From NCBI GenBank assembly GCA_002428895.1, contig DIYC01000142.1:16545-38319 (forward strand): DNA of 21,775 bases, given 5' to 3'. Below the pieces are notes generated by a model that had not been told where the DNA came from, searched no databases, and saw only the letters and a list, made by a program, of their open reading frames with translations. Source of the DNA: Burkholderiales bacterium UBA6064. Lineage in GTDB: Bacteria > Pseudomonadota > Gammaproteobacteria > Burkholderiales > Burkholderiaceae_B. Positions 8,068-17,852 of this stretch are shown here, piece by piece. Numbering within the stretch: position 1 is the stretch's first letter; each line of letters starts with the position of its first letter. Both the position numbers and the translations under genes were made by a program.

Positions 8068-10368
8068 TTAGAAACCTGTACCAATCGTAAACTGAATTTT
8101 CTGTAAATCATCCTCATCTTTACGATTAATCGGAATGCCGTAGCTAAATTTGAGTGGCCCTACAGGCGAAAGCCATGAAATACCAAAACCCGCAGAATAT
8201 CGTAGCGAACTTAAACGTACTGTTTCATTGCTTTCAAACACATTACCCGCATCGAGAAACGTGAATGCTCTGAACGTACGATCTTTTTTCACCCCAGGTA
8301 CCGGAAAGAAAAATTCTACGTTACCAATTAATCGCCTTGGTGCACCAGTGGGTACATCATCACTATCACGAGGACCTAATGATGAAGTTCTAAATCCACG
8401 AACAGTACCAATACCACCCGCATACGAGTTTCTAAAGATCGGATAACTAGAATTACCCAATTTAGCACCAAGTGTAGCCTCACCGTTTAAAGCCAAGGTG
8501 TAGTGATCTAAAATTGGAATAAATACTTGCTCTTGATAGGTTAAACGATAAAACTCTTGTTCCCCTAACGGCGTTGCAACCTCTGCACTTAATCGTCTTA
8601 AGTTACCATCAGTTGGCGCAATTGCAGAATCACGACTGTCATACACATAACTGGCGTTAACTAAGTAAGCATCGCTTTCAGTTCCGAAAGCGGAAACATA
8701 GTTAATAAAACGTCGGGGCGAACTGTCATCAACTTCTAATTTAGTGGCCTCAAATGACGCGCCAAAATTAATACGTTCAAATTCAGAAATAGGATACCCA
8801 AAGCTGATGCCTGCACCTGTAGTTTGCAACTTATAGTCACCCAAAGACAACTCTTGCGCATCAGTGATTCGATCAAAAAAATTGATTGTCCGAGACACTC
8901 CATCTAAAGTGTAAAATGGATCGGTTTGTGAAAACGATAAAGTACGGTTGACTTTGCTGGTATTTAACTCTAACCCCACTGTTTTTCCAGTACCAAATAG
9001 GTTTTGTTGTTGAATGGCGGCAGAAAGTACCACGCTATCAGTACTGCTTACACCTGCGCCTAGCAGTAAATTACCAGTTGGCTTTTCCTCAACATTTAAA
9101 TCAATATCAACTTGATCTGAACTTCCAGGAACAGGTTTAGTATCAACTGCAACTTCCTTAAAAAAACCTAACCGGTCAACTCGTGACCTAGAAAGTTGAA
9201 TTTTTTCAGCGTCATAAAAAGAGGATTCAAACTGACGAAATTCTCGACGAATTACTTCATCGCGGGTTCGGTCATTGCCATTAATGTTAATTCGACGAAC
9301 ATAGACCCTTTTTCCTGGATCGATTGCGATGTTTAAATCAATGATTTGTGTGGCTCGATCAATATTGGGCATTACATTGACATTGGCAAAAGCATAGCCA
9401 TAATTACCAAGCTTTTTTTCAATATTTTGCGAAGTTTGAGTCAGTTTTTCACCGCTAAAAACATCGCCTTGCTTAATTTCAATTAAAGCATTCAGTTCAC
9501 TTTCACGCCCCAATAAATCGCCAGTTAAGTTAACTTGACCAAATTTAAACTTTTGCCCTTCTTTAATAAGAATCGTGATAAACACATCTTGCTTATTCGG
9601 TGCAATTTGTACTTGCGTATTTTCTATATTGAAATCGGCATAGCCTTGATTTAAATAAAAAGATCTTAATTTTTCAAGATCACCAGAAAGCTTTTGTCGA
9701 GAGTATTGATCATTTTTAGATAGCCAAGACATCCAACCTGATTCACTTAAAGAAAAAAGATCAAGCAACTCCTCACTTGAAAAATCAGAGTTACCAATGA
9801 TTTTTAATTGCGAAATCGCAGCAGACTTACCCTCATCAACCTTAAAAGTAATAGAAACACGATTTCTAGGTAATTGATTAACGACTGTTTGTACTTGTGC
9901 GCCATACTTACTACGCGATAAATATTGTCGTTTAAGTTCCTGTTCTGCTTTTTCCAATAAAGATTTATCAAATACTTGCGACTCAGAAATGCCAACTTGT
10001 TTTAACGCATTTTTTAATGTTTCTGGATCAAACTCTTTAATCCCTTCAAACTCCACTGTAGCAATAGCTGGCCGTTCAATCACAGTAACCACCAGTACAT
10101 CACCCTTCACTGCGACTTGCACATCTTCAAAAAAACCAGTTTCATACAAAGCACGAATTGCATTTTGTGCTTTGTCTTCATCAAAGGTATCGCCCACACG
10201 AATGGGCAAGTAACTAAAGACCGTGCCTGGATCAATTCGACGAAGACCGTCAACCTGAATATCTTGTACTTTAAAGCTTGTTTGTGCAACTACACTGACT
10301 GGAATGCCGAGAGCAGCCACAATAGGTAGCAATAAAAGCGATGATTTATGATTACTACTAATTGTCAT
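8068..10368 (-). CDS. bamA: Outer membrane protein assembly factor BamA
   Basis: Central Omp85-family insertase of the BAM complex, which folds beta-barrel proteins into the outer membrane. The signal peptide covers residues about 1-29 (cut after VVAQ or nearby). Five POTRA domains follow at roughly 32-99, 100-178, 181-270, 273-352 and 355-428. The 16-strand barrel covers about 432-766. The VRGF motif of the conserved inner loop is at 656-659 (GGIGTVRGFR). The last residues, FTIGTGF, end in the Phe required by the outer-membrane C-terminal signal. The length of 766 residues is normal. ATG 10368 has GAGG upstream. It lies 42 bases after rseP and 24 bases before skp. I see no truncation or frameshift. 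Confidence 0.98.
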   Translation of the reverse strand: MTISSNHKSSLLLLPIVAALGIPVSVVAQTSFKVQDIQVDGLRRIDPGTVFSYLPIRVGDTFDEDKAQNAIRALYETGFFEDVQVAVKGDVLVVTVIERPAIATVEFEGIKEFDPETLKNALKQVGISESQVFDKSLLEKAEQELKRQYLSRSKYGAQVQTVVNQLPRNRVSITFKVDEGKSAAISQLKIIGNSDFSSEELLDLFSLSESGWMSWLSKNDQYSRQKLSGDLEKLRSFYLNQGYADFNIENTQVQIAPNKQDVFITILIKEGQKFKFGQVNLTGDLLGRESELNALIEIKQGDVFSGEKLTQTSQNIEKKLGNYGYAFANVNVMPNIDRATQIIDLNIAIDPGKRVYVRRININGNDRTRDEVIRREFRQFESSFYDAEKIQLSRSRVDRLGFFKEVAVDTKPVPGSSDQVDIDLNVEEKPTGNLLLGAGVSSTDSVVLSAAIQQQNLFGTGKTVGLELNTSKVNRTLSFSQTDPFYTLDGVSRTINFFDRITDAQELSLGDYKLQTTGAGISFGYPISEFERINFGASFEATKLEVDDSSPRRFINYVSAFGTESDAYLVNASYVYDSRDSAIAPTDGNLRRLSAEVATPLGEQEFYRLTYQEQVFIPILDHYTLALNGEATLGAKLGNSSYPIFRNSYAGGIGTVRGFRTSSLGPRDSDDVPTGAPRRLIGNVEFFFPVPGVKKDRTFRAFTFLDAGNVFESNETVRLSSLRYSAGFGISWLSPVGPLKFSYGIPINRKDEDDLQKIQFTIGTGF

Positions 10369-10410
10369 TCGATTGTATCCTCACGAGAATGAACTCGAGC
10401 TGATTAAGTT

Positions 10411-11748
10411 TTATAAAAGCCGTTGTATGTCATTAAACAAAGCAACACACGTTAAAGCACCTATAAGTGCCATACCGATTCGTTGACCACACATTAACCA
10501 CTTATCTGAAGCAGGACGACCCGTGAAAATCTCGACCAAATAATACATTAAGTGACCACCATCTAGCATAGGAATCGGTAAAAGATTCAAAATGCCTAAA
10601 CTAACCGACACCATTGCCAAAAAACTAAGAAAAGCAAGTACACCCATAGCTGATGACTCACCCGCTGCTGCTGCAATAGTAACAGGCCCGCTTAGATGCT
10701 CCCAAGATAAATCACCTGTCACCATATTTTTAAGCCCGACTAAGGTCAATACACTCAATTCGACCATTTGAATACCACCTTCGACAATGGATTCTGCCAG
10801 CGAGTATTCAACTTTTTCGACCACAGGAAACCCTTGAAGGCTTATCCCAATTCGACCAATTGATTCGCCATTGGTAGTTTTTACCGAATTGGGTGTAACC
10901 AGCAAACGTAGCTCGTTGCCTGCACGTAGAACATCAATAGGCACTTCCTGGTCAGGATATTTCTGAATAATCTCTGAAGCCTGGGCAGAGCTCTCGATCA
11001 GTTGAAGATTAACAGCAAGAATTTGATCCTCAGCTTGCAAACCCGCTTGCTCAGCCGCAGAACCGGGTTGAATTGCGCTGATAACAATAGATTGCTCAAA
11101 AGGATAAAACCCCAGTTGCTGTACCAAACGAGGAGAAAGTTCAATCTGATCGGAAAACCCTTCACTGGCACTGAGTGTTTGGGTTTGCTGATTACGAAGA
11201 ACTGTTAACTCAATTGGATCTTTAAATAAAGCTTGACTGAATAATTTCCAGGATAACTGTTGCCAATTTTTTATTTCAGAGTGATTCAGTTCAAGGATTT
11301 GATCACCCGCTTGCAAACCAACTGAAGCTGCAAAGGTATTGGGTTGAGGTTGCGCCACAACAGCTGCAACTTGCTGAGTTTGGGAAAAACTTAGAATACT
11401 GTAAATGAACCAAGCCACACCTAAATTAGCCACTGGGCCAGCAAGTACAATGGCAATTCTTCGGTATACAGATTGCCGATTAAATGCACAATTTAAATCA
11501 TTGATACCTTCCGTGCTTTCTGGGTCACGCTCATCGACCATACGGACAAAACCACCTAATGGAAGCCAACCAATTGACCAACGCTCACTAGTTTTAGGAC
11601 TGACCCATTCGTAAATAGGCTTACCAAAACCGACTGAAAATTGCAAGACTTTAACGCCACACCACCTTGCCACCAAATAGTGACCCATTTCGTGGAGAAA
11701 CACGAGGATACCTAAAGCTAAAATAAATGAAAATAAAGATTGCAACAT
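10411..11748 (-). CDS. rseP: RseP-type intramembrane zinc metalloprotease (site-2 protease)
   Basis: Inner-membrane protease that cuts anti-sigma-E in the envelope-stress cascade. The start is placed at ATG 11748, 10 bases after the dxr stop, giving 445 residues and the family N-terminus MLQSLFSFILALGILVFLHE. An in-frame GTG at 11799 would add 17 residues inside dxr. The zinc motif HEMGH is at residues 19-23 in the first membrane helix. Two PDZ domains follow in the periplasmic part (around 100-190 and 195-270; the second contains IQPGSAAEQAGLQAEDQILA). The third metal ligand lies in NLLPIPMLDGGHL (Asp396). C-terminal membrane helices follow. The link to bamA directly downstream is conserved and fits a role in outer-membrane quality control. 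Confidence 0.95.
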   Translation of the reverse strand: MLQSLFSFILALGILVFLHEMGHYLVARWCGVKVLQFSVGFGKPIYEWVSPKTSERWSIGWLPLGGFVRMVDERDPESTEGINDLNCAFNRQSVYRRIAIVLAGPVANLGVAWFIYSILSFSQTQQVAAVVAQPQPNTFAASVGLQAGDQILELNHSEIKNWQQLSWKLFSQALFKDPIELTVLRNQQTQTLSASEGFSDQIELSPRLVQQLGFYPFEQSIVISAIQPGSAAEQAGLQAEDQILAVNLQLIESSAQASEIIQKYPDQEVPIDVLRAGNELRLLVTPNSVKTTNGESIGRIGISLQGFPVVEKVEYSLAESIVEGGIQMVELSVLTLVGLKNMVTGDLSWEHLSGPVTIAAAAGESSAMGVLAFLSFLAMVSVSLGILNLLPIPMLDGGHLMYYLVEIFTGRPASDKWLMCGQRIGMALIGALTCVALFNDIQRLL

Positions 11749-11758
11749 GTTTAGTAAG

Positions 11759-12961
11759 TTAGCTCGCTTGTTTAATGACACGATGATTGACAAATTCACG
11801 CACGATGCGATCTAGACTGTAAGCATCGTCAATACAATGAACTGGATAGCCTGAAAATCGACTTAAACATTCTTCAACCAAATGATGAATATTATTGTAG
11901 CTCAATTGATTATTGAGAAAAAATTTAACTGCCATTTCATTGGACGCATTATAAATTGGCGCTGCCACCGTAATATCTTTGAGTACGTCGAATGCTAATC
12001 TCAACATAGGAAATCGAGTTAAATCTGGTTTTTCAAAAGTAAGCGTTTGAATTTCTTCGAGTTTTAAGCGAGGGGATCCCGATTGGATACGATCGGGTAA
12101 ACCCATCACATGGGCAATCGGTGTGCGCATGTCGGGTGATCCCATTTGAGCCAGTACACTGCTGTCCGCATACTCCACCAAAGAATGAACAATCGATTGT
12201 GGGTGAATCAACACAGAGAATTTTTGTGCGGGCAATCCAAAAAGCCACATGGCTTCGATCAGTTCTAACCCCTTGTTGGCCATAGTGGCACTGTCTACTG
12301 AAATTTTTTTGCCCATTTGCCAATTGGGATGTGCGATGGCTTCTTGTACGCTGATTCGATGAAATGTATTTAATGGCCGAGTTCGAAAGGGCCCACCCGA
12401 GGCGGTTAAAATAAGTTGTGTAATAGACGATTTTTTATTTTCAAAATCGATAGGTAAACATTGATAAATAGCATTGTGCTCAGAATCTACAGGGAGTAGT
12501 TGAGCTTGTCCTAATTGTTGCGCTTCAAGCATAAATTGGCCGCCTAAAACAAGAGACTCTTTATTGGCGAGATAAACAGTTTTACCCGCTTGCAATGCAG
12601 CCAAACTAGAAGATAAACCTTCGGAGCCAACAATTGCAGCCATGACACAATCAACATCAGAGCTTTGAACAAGCTGATTTAACGCACTTTTCCCAAAAAT
12701 TTCTGGGCTATATCCCAATTCATTGTGCAACAACTGACTGTAGCCTTGATTGTGCCACTGAGAAAAAGCAACCGAGTTACAGATGACAATAAAGTCAGGC
12801 TTAAACAAAGTGCATTGCTGCTTTAAACGGTCTATATTTTGTGCAGCCACCAAACCTTTAACTTTAAATCGGCCTGGGTTTCTATGAACGACATCAAGCG
12901 TACTTTCGCCAATACTGCCTGTACTACCTAAAACTAATAACGACTTAGCATTTTGAGTCAT
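11759..12961 (-). CDS. dxr: 1-deoxy-D-xylulose 5-phosphate reductoisomerase
   Basis: NADPH-dependent second enzyme of the MEP isoprenoid pathway, making 2-C-methylerythritol 4-phosphate; the isoprenoids feed UppS encoded upstream. The start is placed at ATG 12961, which overlaps the cdsA stop as ATGA and gives 400 residues, the usual length; the in-frame TTG at 12979 is less likely. VLGSTGSIGESTLDV (NADPH-binding loop, GSTGSIG at 12-18) is intact. LPVDSEHNAIYQ (metal ligands Asp159 and Glu161) and SVDSATMANKGLELIEA (third ligand Glu233) are present. SIVHSLVEYADSSVLAQMG is the flexible-loop/substrate region. Confidence 0.97.
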   Translation of the reverse strand: MTQNAKSLLVLGSTGSIGESTLDVVHRNPGRFKVKGLVAAQNIDRLKQQCTLFKPDFIVICNSVAFSQWHNQGYSQLLHNELGYSPEIFGKSALNQLVQSSDVDCVMAAIVGSEGLSSSLAALQAGKTVYLANKESLVLGGQFMLEAQQLGQAQLLPVDSEHNAIYQCLPIDFENKKSSITQLILTASGGPFRTRPLNTFHRISVQEAIAHPNWQMGKKISVDSATMANKGLELIEAMWLFGLPAQKFSVLIHPQSIVHSLVEYADSSVLAQMGSPDMRTPIAHVMGLPDRIQSGSPRLKLEEIQTLTFEKPDLTRFPMLRLAFDVLKDITVAAPIYNASNEMAVKFFLNNQLSYNNIHHLVEECLSRFSGYPVHCIDDAYSLDRIVREFVNHRVIKQAS

Positions 12962-13809
12962 GCTGGAATTGGAACCCAAGCAAGCAATGCAGCCATTGGA
13001 AGAACTGCGATATGGGCATCAATTCGATCAAGAATACCTCCATGACCGGGTAGCATTTTGCCGCTGTCTTTGATGTGCGCTTGGCGTTTTAACATCGATT
13101 CAAATAAGTCGCCCATAATTCCTACCACGACCATCACAATCGACCAAATAATAAATATCGGCAAGGGCCAAGCCTTAAAAACCAACATATGCCAAGTTTT
13201 ATCAAATTCGCTAAATTGAAATACCACAGGCCCATACAGTACGATAAACAAATTAAATGCCAAAACACTGAGTATGGCACCATAAACACCCGCCCAAGTT
13301 TTACCAGGAGAAATATGTTCTGCCAGTTTTTTAGAGCCAAATAGCTTCCCAAATACATAGGCAAATACATCAGCAATAATTGTTATTAGTAGCACACTAA
13401 CCAAAAGAGAAACACTGACTAACTTCATGTATGACATAGCAATGGCAGCGGCAAGTAAAACACACCAACCAATAAAAGCGCACAGGTATTTTTCTTGAAT
13501 TAAAGACTTAAGACCACCTTTAAGGATAAAGGGGACTAGACAAACCCAAAAGAATACAGAAATTGAGAGAATTGTTGGGATGTATTCAATTGCTTCAAGT
13601 TTACTGTGGACAGAGTAAAAAGAAAAAACTCCAAAAGCAGCAAAAAACTTAGATTCAATTGGATTAAATCGAACAAAAGCCCCCCATTCAGTAAAAGAAA
13701 ACCACAATAAAATAGACACTAATACCAGCCATGCCAAATCATTTCCTGAAGTGATCACCATCATTAAAACCATGAGGGCTAAAACAGATGTGATTAATCG
13801 TAGAAACAT
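12958..13809 (-). CDS. cdsA: Phosphatidate cytidylyltransferase (CDP-diacylglycerol synthase)
   Basis: Inner-membrane enzyme that makes CDP-diacylglycerol from CTP and phosphatidic acid, the branch point of phospholipid synthesis. The sequence is strongly hydrophobic with about seven to eight membrane segments. The family signature is complete near the C-terminus (residues about 238-264): SMLKRQAHIKDSG followed by MLPGHGGILDRID, containing the Lys-Asp and Asp-Arg pairs. The length of 283 residues is normal. ATG 13809 has AAGG close upstream, 36 bases after the uppS stop. The TGA stop overlaps the dxr start by 4 bases. Confidence 0.97.
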   Translation of the reverse strand: MFLRLITSVLALMVLMMVITSGNDLAWLVLVSILLWFSFTEWGAFVRFNPIESKFFAAFGVFSFYSVHSKLEAIEYIPTILSISVFFWVCLVPFILKGGLKSLIQEKYLCAFIGWCVLLAAAIAMSYMKLVSVSLLVSVLLITIIADVFAYVFGKLFGSKKLAEHISPGKTWAGVYGAILSVLAFNLFIVLYGPVVFQFSEFDKTWHMLVFKAWPLPIFIIWSIVMVVVGIMGDLFESMLKRQAHIKDSGKMLPGHGGILDRIDAHIAVLPMAALLAWVPIPA

Positions 13810-13845
13810 AAAAAAGCCTTATTAGATTGGTTTTTAATGCAATTA

Positions 13846-14625
13846 TTAAGAAGCATCGGCTTGCAGCAAATTGTGTAACTGGTCAGATGTTCGACCAAAA
13901 CGCCTTTCACGTTGATTGTAAGACTCTATTGCATCTGATAATAGCTCTAATCCAAATTCTGGCCAAAAACGATCTGTAAAATAAAATTCTGTGTAGGCTA
14001 ATTGCCACAAAAGAAAATTTGAGACACGTTGCTCCCCCCCTGTTCGGATATATAAATCAGGTTCGGGCTGGTCTGATAAACACAAATAAGGTTGTAAGTG
14101 TTCTTCACTAATATCTTGAGGGTTGCGCGCCAAAATGGGATTTTTAGTCAACATGGTTCGTGTTGCTTGAAGAATGTCCCACCTGCCACCATAATTAACA
14201 GCAACATTTAAACTTAGAACAAAATTATTTTTTGTGAGTTCCTCTGCGTATTCAATTGCTTGTAACAACTCAGGGCCAAGCGCAGAGACATCACCGATAA
14301 TTTTTAATCGTACGCCTGCTTTATGCAATTTTTTAACATCTGAGTTCAGTACTTTTAAAAACAAACGCATTAAAACAGATACTTCCTCAACCGGACGGCG
14401 CCAGTTCTCTGATGAAAACGCAAACAGCGTGAGCGATTCAACACCGTACTGAACGCACGCTTGGACTGTTCTTCGAACTGCTTCTACCCCCCTACGGTGA
14501 CCTGCAACTCGAGGAAGCATTCTGTGGCGAGCCCACCTACCATTGCCATCCATTACGATTGCAATATGCCGAGGCACTGAAGAGTGCTGTGGAATACTAA
14601 GAGTGGAACTGTTAACTGCAGTCAT
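13846..14625 (-). CDS. uppS: Undecaprenyl diphosphate synthase (cis-prenyltransferase)
   Basis: Cytosolic enzyme that extends farnesyl diphosphate with isopentenyl units in cis to the C55 carrier used for peptidoglycan and O-antigen synthesis. [16 protein letters not shown] (20-35) contains catalytic Asp26 and the diphosphate-binding loop. [11 protein letters not shown] is the second conserved block. [20 protein letters not shown] then AYTEFYF is the C-terminal substrate block with the Arg residues that bind isopentenyl diphosphate. The length is 259 residues. ATG 14625 lies 3 bases after the frr stop, so the two are probably translated together. Confidence 0.98.
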   Translation of the reverse strand: MTAVNSSTLSIPQHSSVPRHIAIVMDGNGRWARHRMLPRVAGHRRGVEAVRRTVQACVQYGVESLTLFAFSSENWRRPVEEVSVLMRLFLKVLNSDVKKLHKAGVRLKIIGDVSALGPELLQAIEYAEELTKNNFVLSLNVAVNYGGRWDILQATRTMLTKNPILARNPQDISEEHLQPYLCLSDQPEPDLYIRTGGEQRVSNFLLWQLAYTEFYFTDRFWPEFGLELLSDAIESYNQRERRFGRTSDQLHNLLQADAS

Positions 14626-14628
14626 TCA

Positions 14629-15189
14629 CTACACCGTCATAATTTCAGCTTCTTTGGATTGAACAATCTCATCAATTTTACTAATGAATTTATCCGTTAT
14701 TTTTTGAATCACATCTTGAGAACGACGCTCTTCGTCTTCAGAGACTTGTTTATCTTTCACTAATTTTTTAAACGCATCGTTCGCATCGCGACGTAAGTTT
14801 CTGATGGATACCTTTGCGTGCTCGCCTTCAGCACGTACAAATTTAGTCAATTCTTTGCGTCGCTCTTCAGTGAGCATGGGCATGGGTACGCGAATTGTCT
14901 CACCCATGGTGGCGGGATTTAAACCAAGATCAGACTCACGAATGGCTTTTTCAACCACTGAAACCATCGCTTTTTCCCAAGGTTGTACCACGATAGTTCG
15001 CGCATCAGCCAAGTTAAGATTGGCAACTTGTGACAAAGAGACGGAAGAACCATAGTAATCAACGTGTATGTGATCAAGTAAACCCGTGTGCGCTCTACCT
15101 GTCCGTACTTTTTGTAAATCTGAATTTAAAGACTCAATGGTTTTGGTCATTTTGTTCTCAATGTTTTTTTTTATTTCAGCAACGCTCAT
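14629..15189 (-). CDS. frr: Ribosome recycling factor
   Basis: Splits post-termination ribosomes together with EF-G. The start is placed at ATG 15189 ([20 protein letters not shown]), giving 186 residues, the standard family length; the in-frame TTG at 15201 would add four residues with no support. The three-helix bundle and small beta domain are represented by [17 protein letters not shown] and VDYYGS near the N-terminus, [19 protein letters not shown] in the middle, and the LTEERRKEL block that precedes the long C-terminal helices. It lies 42 bases downstream of pyrH, the usual order. Confidence 0.98.
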   Translation of the reverse strand: MSVAEIKKNIENKMTKTIESLNSDLQKVRTGRAHTGLLDHIHVDYYGSSVSLSQVANLNLADARTIVVQPWEKAMVSVVEKAIRESDLGLNPATMGETIRVPMPMLTEERRKELTKFVRAEGEHAKVSIRNLRRDANDAFKKLVKDKQVSEDEERRSQDVIQKITDKFISKIDEIVQSKEAEIMTV

Positions 15190-15231
15190 TATTAAACTCA
15201 ATTAAGTAATGGTTTTAAAAAACAACGGAAA

Positions 15232-15942
15232 TTACATATGCACTAATGTGCCCTCATTTTCACCCATTATTGCACGATACAAAGCCCCTGGTTTGTTAAT
15301 TGATAAAACTCGAATCGGAAGCTTCTGATCTCGACAAAGAGCAAAGGCAGTGGCATCCATGATCTCAAGATTTTTTTCAATTGCCTCATTAAAGCTAATG
15401 CGATCATAGCGAGTAGCATTAGGGTATTTATTAGGATCAGCCGTATAAATACCGTCGACTTTTGTGGCTTTAAGAACCACTTCAGCACCGATTTCAGAAC
15501 CACGTAAAGCGGCCGCAGTATCGGTTGTAAAAAAAGGATTGCCGGTACCTGCAGCAAAAACAACTATCTTACCTTCCTCTAGATAACGAATTGCTTTGGG
15601 GCGAATATAAGGCTCAACCACCTGCTCGATGTTTAATGCCGATTGAACACGTGCTTGAACACCTGCTTGCCGAAAGGCATCTTGTAATGCTAAAGCATTC
15701 ATGACTGTAGCCATCATACCCATATAATCTGCAGTTGCTCTATCCATCCCAGCAGCGGCGGGCGCAATTCCACGAAAAATATTACCACCACCAATGACAA
15801 CCGCAAGTTCAACATGAAGAGCCACGACTTCAGCAATATCTTTAACCATTCGTTCAATAGTATTTCTGTTGATACCGTAAGAGTCTTCACCCATTAATGC
15901 TTCGCCAGACAATTTTAACAAAACACGTTTAAAAGCAGCCAT
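15232..15942 (-). CDS. pyrH: UMP kinase
   Basis: Hexameric bacterial UMP kinase that phosphorylates UMP to UDP with [17 protein letters not shown] (5-18) is the N-terminal phosphate-binding block, GGGNIFRG (51-58) is the glycine-rich loop, and [17 protein letters not shown] is the UMP/allosteric region. [17 protein letters not shown] lies near the C-terminus. The length of 236 residues is typical. ATG 15942 has a strong AGGGG ribosome site. A terminator-like hairpin separates it from tsf, so it may have its own promoter in the 115-base gap. Confidence 0.98.
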   Translation of the reverse strand: MAAFKRVLLKLSGEALMGEDSYGINRNTIERMVKDIAEVVALHVELAVVIGGGNIFRGIAPAAAGMDRATADYMGMMATVMNALALQDAFRQAGVQARVQSALNIEQVVEPYIRPKAIRYLEEGKIVVFAAGTGNPFFTTDTAAALRGSEIGAEVVLKATKVDGIYTADPNKYPNATRYDRISFNEAIEKNLEIMDATAFALCRDQKLPIRVLSINKPGALYRAIMGENEGTLVHM

Positions 15943-15977
15943 TAACCCCTCTCTGTAATGTTGATCAATTAGATTCT

Positions 15978-16006
15978 ATAATGGAACTGTAGATTAAAAT
16001 CATAAA
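15978..16006 (-). promoter_or_regulatory. Possible promoter for pyrH
   Basis: Reading the minus strand downstream of the tsf terminator, TTTATG (16006-16001), a 17-base spacer and CATTAT (15983-15978) form a weak sigma-70-like pair. A nearby alternative -10 is TATAGA, 3 bases further on. The support is mainly position, between the terminator and pyrH. Confidence 0.22.
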
Positions 16007-16010
16007 GTAT

Positions 16011-16041
16011 AAAAAAAGCCACCCTTTGAGAGTGGCTTTTT
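16011..16041 (-). terminator. Rho-independent terminator after tsf
   Basis: GCCAC (16018-16022) pairs with GTGGC (16032-16036) around a 9-base loop. The flanking A7 and T5 runs extend the stem and give a U-run in either direction. On the minus strand the hairpin ends in a run of seven U about 20 bases past the tsf stop. It should end or thin the rpsB-tsf transcript before pyrH. Confidence 0.85.
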
Positions 16042-16057
16042 CTTGTTTAAGTCTAAA

Positions 16058-16942
16058 TTATTTAGTAGAAGCAGCAACTTGAGCAGCTACTTCTGCCGCA
16101 AAATCATTCACTTTCTTCTCAATCCCTTCGCCAACAATATACAGATGAAAACCAAATACTTGACTACCTGTTGATTTCAACATGGCTTCAACGGTTTGCT
16201 TATCATCTTTAACAAAGGGCTGGGAAAGCAAAGTAACCTCTTTGAGGAATTTACTAATGCTACCATCGATCATTTTTTTAATAATTTCCTCAGGTTTTCC
16301 AGATTCTTCAGCTTTGGCCTTGGCTACCGAACGCTCTTTTTCAATGTCTTCTTTAGGAACGCCGTCTTGATTCAGTGACTTTGGTTTTGTCGCTGCAATA
16401 TGCATGGCAACGTCTTTACCTACTTGCTCATCTGAGCCAGAAAAATCGACTAAAACACCGATTTTACCACTGTGAATATACGAAGCCAGACGACCTTTAG
16501 CTTGGATACGTTGAAAACGTCGAACCGACAAATTTTCACCAATTTTACCAACAAGCGCTGCGCGAACAGTTTCAACGGTACCATCATTCATAGGCAAAGC
16601 TGAAAACGATTCTAAATTGCTTGGATTTTTTTCACTGATAAGCTTGGCAGACTGATTCACAAACTGAATAAAGTCATCATTTTTAGCAACGAAGTCCGTT
16701 TCGCAATTGACCTCAACAATCGCACCTTGGTTACCTTCTGGGCTAATATAAATGCCAATTAAGCCTTCTGCCGTGACTCGAGTAGATGCTTTAGAAGCTT
16801 TGCTCCCCAACTTAACACGTAAAATTTCTTCTGCTTTATCTAAATCGCCACCAGCTTCTGTCAGCGCTTTTTTACATTCCATCATTGGAGCATCTGTTTT
16901 CACGCGAAGTTCTTTAACCAACGCTGCAGTAATTTCTGCCAT
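16058..16942 (-). CDS. tsf: Elongation factor Ts
   Basis: Guanine-nucleotide exchange factor that reloads EF-Tu with GTP. The N-terminal UBA-like domain contains [12 protein letters not shown] (16-27), the first family signature. The second signature region, [14 protein letters not shown] (about 76-89), holds the TDFV motif that reaches the EF-Tu nucleotide site. The length of 294 residues is typical of Betaproteobacteria. ATG 16942 has a strong AAGGAG ribosome site. It is co-oriented with rpsB across a 90-base structured spacer and is followed by a strong terminator. Confidence 0.98.
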   Translation of the reverse strand: MAEITAALVKELRVKTDAPMMECKKALTEAGGDLDKAEEILRVKLGSKASKASTRVTAEGLIGIYISPEGNQGAIVEVNCETDFVAKNDDFIQFVNQSAKLISEKNPSNLESFSALPMNDGTVETVRAALVGKIGENLSVRRFQRIQAKGRLASYIHSGKIGVLVDFSGSDEQVGKDVAMHIAATKPKSLNQDGVPKEDIEKERSVAKAKAEESGKPEEIIKKMIDGSISKFLKEVTLLSQPFVKDDKQTVEAMLKSTGSQVFGFHLYIVGEGIEKKVNDFAAEVAAQVAASTK

Positions 16943-16987
16943 TTTATTCTCCTTAACTTTCTGATTAATCAGTGTGCATATTGAAGA

Positions 16988-17031
16988 TGGGCTAACCAGT
17001 AACCCACCCTAAAACCAATTTTGACAAATTG
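16988..17031 (-). other. Two hairpins in the rpsB-tsf spacer
   Basis: On the transcript, CAATTT/AAATTG with a GTCA loop (17031-17016) is followed by TGGGTTA/TAGCCCA with a five-base loop and one G-U pair (17006-16988). Neither is followed by a U-run, so they are not simple terminators. They may protect the mRNA or tune tsf relative to rpsB. Folding was done by eye. Confidence 0.4.
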
Positions 17032-17032
17032 A

Positions 17033-17788
17033 TTATTCGTTAGAAGTTTCGTCAGAAACTTCAACAAACTCATCATCACCTTTAATGGCTTCAACAAGAG
17101 CACTAATATTTTGATCTTTACCAGTTAAAATAGCGTCAGCTATACTGCGTGCATACAAACGAATTGCCCGAGCAGAATCGTCGTTACCCGGAATAATGTA
17201 GTCAACACCAATAGGAGCATGATTTGTGTCAACAACACCAATAACAGGAATGCCTAATTTGCCAGCTTCGGCAATTGCAATTTTATGAAAACCAATGTCT
17301 ACAACAAATAAAGCATCAGGTAAACCACCCATTTCTTTAATACCGCCTATTGCAGATTCAAGTTTGTTCATTTCTCGACGAAATAACAACGCTTCTTTTT
17401 TAGTCATTGCTTCCAAGCTACCATCTTCGGCGGCAATCTGCATGTCTTTAAGCCGTTTAATCGAAGCCTTAACTGTTTTAAAGTTAGTCAACATACCGCC
17501 CAACCAGCGTTGATTGATAAAAGGCATGCCACAGCGAATTGCCTCTTCAGCAATAATTTCTTTAGCTTGTCGTTTCGCACACAAAAAAAGGATTTTGCCA
17601 CGATTGGCTGATAGTCTTTGCGCAAACGTAGTCGCTTCTTTAAGATGAGTGACCGTATGTTCTAAGTTAATAATGTGAATTTTGTTGCGATGACCGTAGA
17701 TGTACGGAGCCATTTTAGGACTCCAAAAACGGGTTTGGTGGCCGAAGTGGCAACCCGCTTCGAGCATTTCACGCATTGATGCTGCCAT
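17033..17788 (-). CDS. rpsB: 30S ribosomal protein S2
   Basis: Small-subunit ribosomal protein needed with S1 for translation initiation. [20 protein letters not shown] near residues 5-24 is the first S2 signature. [19 protein letters not shown] and the later [20 protein letters not shown] block are also characteristic. The length is 251 residues with an acidic C-terminal tail, as usual. ATG 17788 has GGAG about 8 bases upstream. It heads the rpsB-tsf transcript and is preceded by a leader of about 134 bases, a likely site for S2 autoregulation as in other proteobacteria. Confidence 0.98.
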   Translation of the reverse strand: MAASMREMLEAGCHFGHQTRFWSPKMAPYIYGHRNKIHIINLEHTVTHLKEATTFAQRLSANRGKILFLCAKRQAKEIIAEEAIRCGMPFINQRWLGGMLTNFKTVKASIKRLKDMQIAAEDGSLEAMTKKEALLFRREMNKLESAIGGIKEMGGLPDALFVVDIGFHKIAIAEAGKLGIPVIGVVDTNHAPIGVDYIIPGNDDSARAIRLYARSIADAILTGKDQNISALVEAIKGDDEFVEVSDETSNE

Positions 17789-17835
17789 TGTATTTTCTCC
17801 AATAACTGACAGGGTTAATCAATTCTTTTACGCTT

Positions 17836-17852
17836 GGGCTCCTCAGAGCACC
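17836..17852 (-). promoter_or_regulatory. Hairpin in the rpsB 5' leader, possible S2 autoregulation element
   Basis: In the rpsB leader the transcript can form GG, a bulge, GCTC, loop TGAG, GAGC, CC. It lies about 50 bases upstream of the rpsB start, between the predicted promoter and the ribosome site. S2 represses its own operon in E. coli through the leader; whether this stem is the equivalent is inference. Confidence 0.35.

Noticed and set aside
11749..11799. Longer rseP form starting at GTG 11799
   Set aside because: It would overlap dxr by about 40 bases and add a polar stretch before the first membrane helix, where the family starts directly with the helix carrying HExxH.
12033..12323. 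96-codon minus-strand frame inside dxr
   Set aside because: It is out of frame with the clearly intact dxr, which shows all catalytic motifs through this stretch.
12962..12979. dxr start at TTG 12979
   Set aside because: ATG 12961 makes an ATGA overlap with cdsA and matches the usual protein length.
15190..15201. frr start at TTG 15201
   Set aside because: MSVAEIKK at ATG 15189 is the standard start of the family and gives 186 residues.
15267..15563. 98-codon minus-strand frame inside pyrH
   Set aside because: It is a shifted frame of an intact conserved gene. Hydrophobic runs there come from shifted Ala/Val codons.
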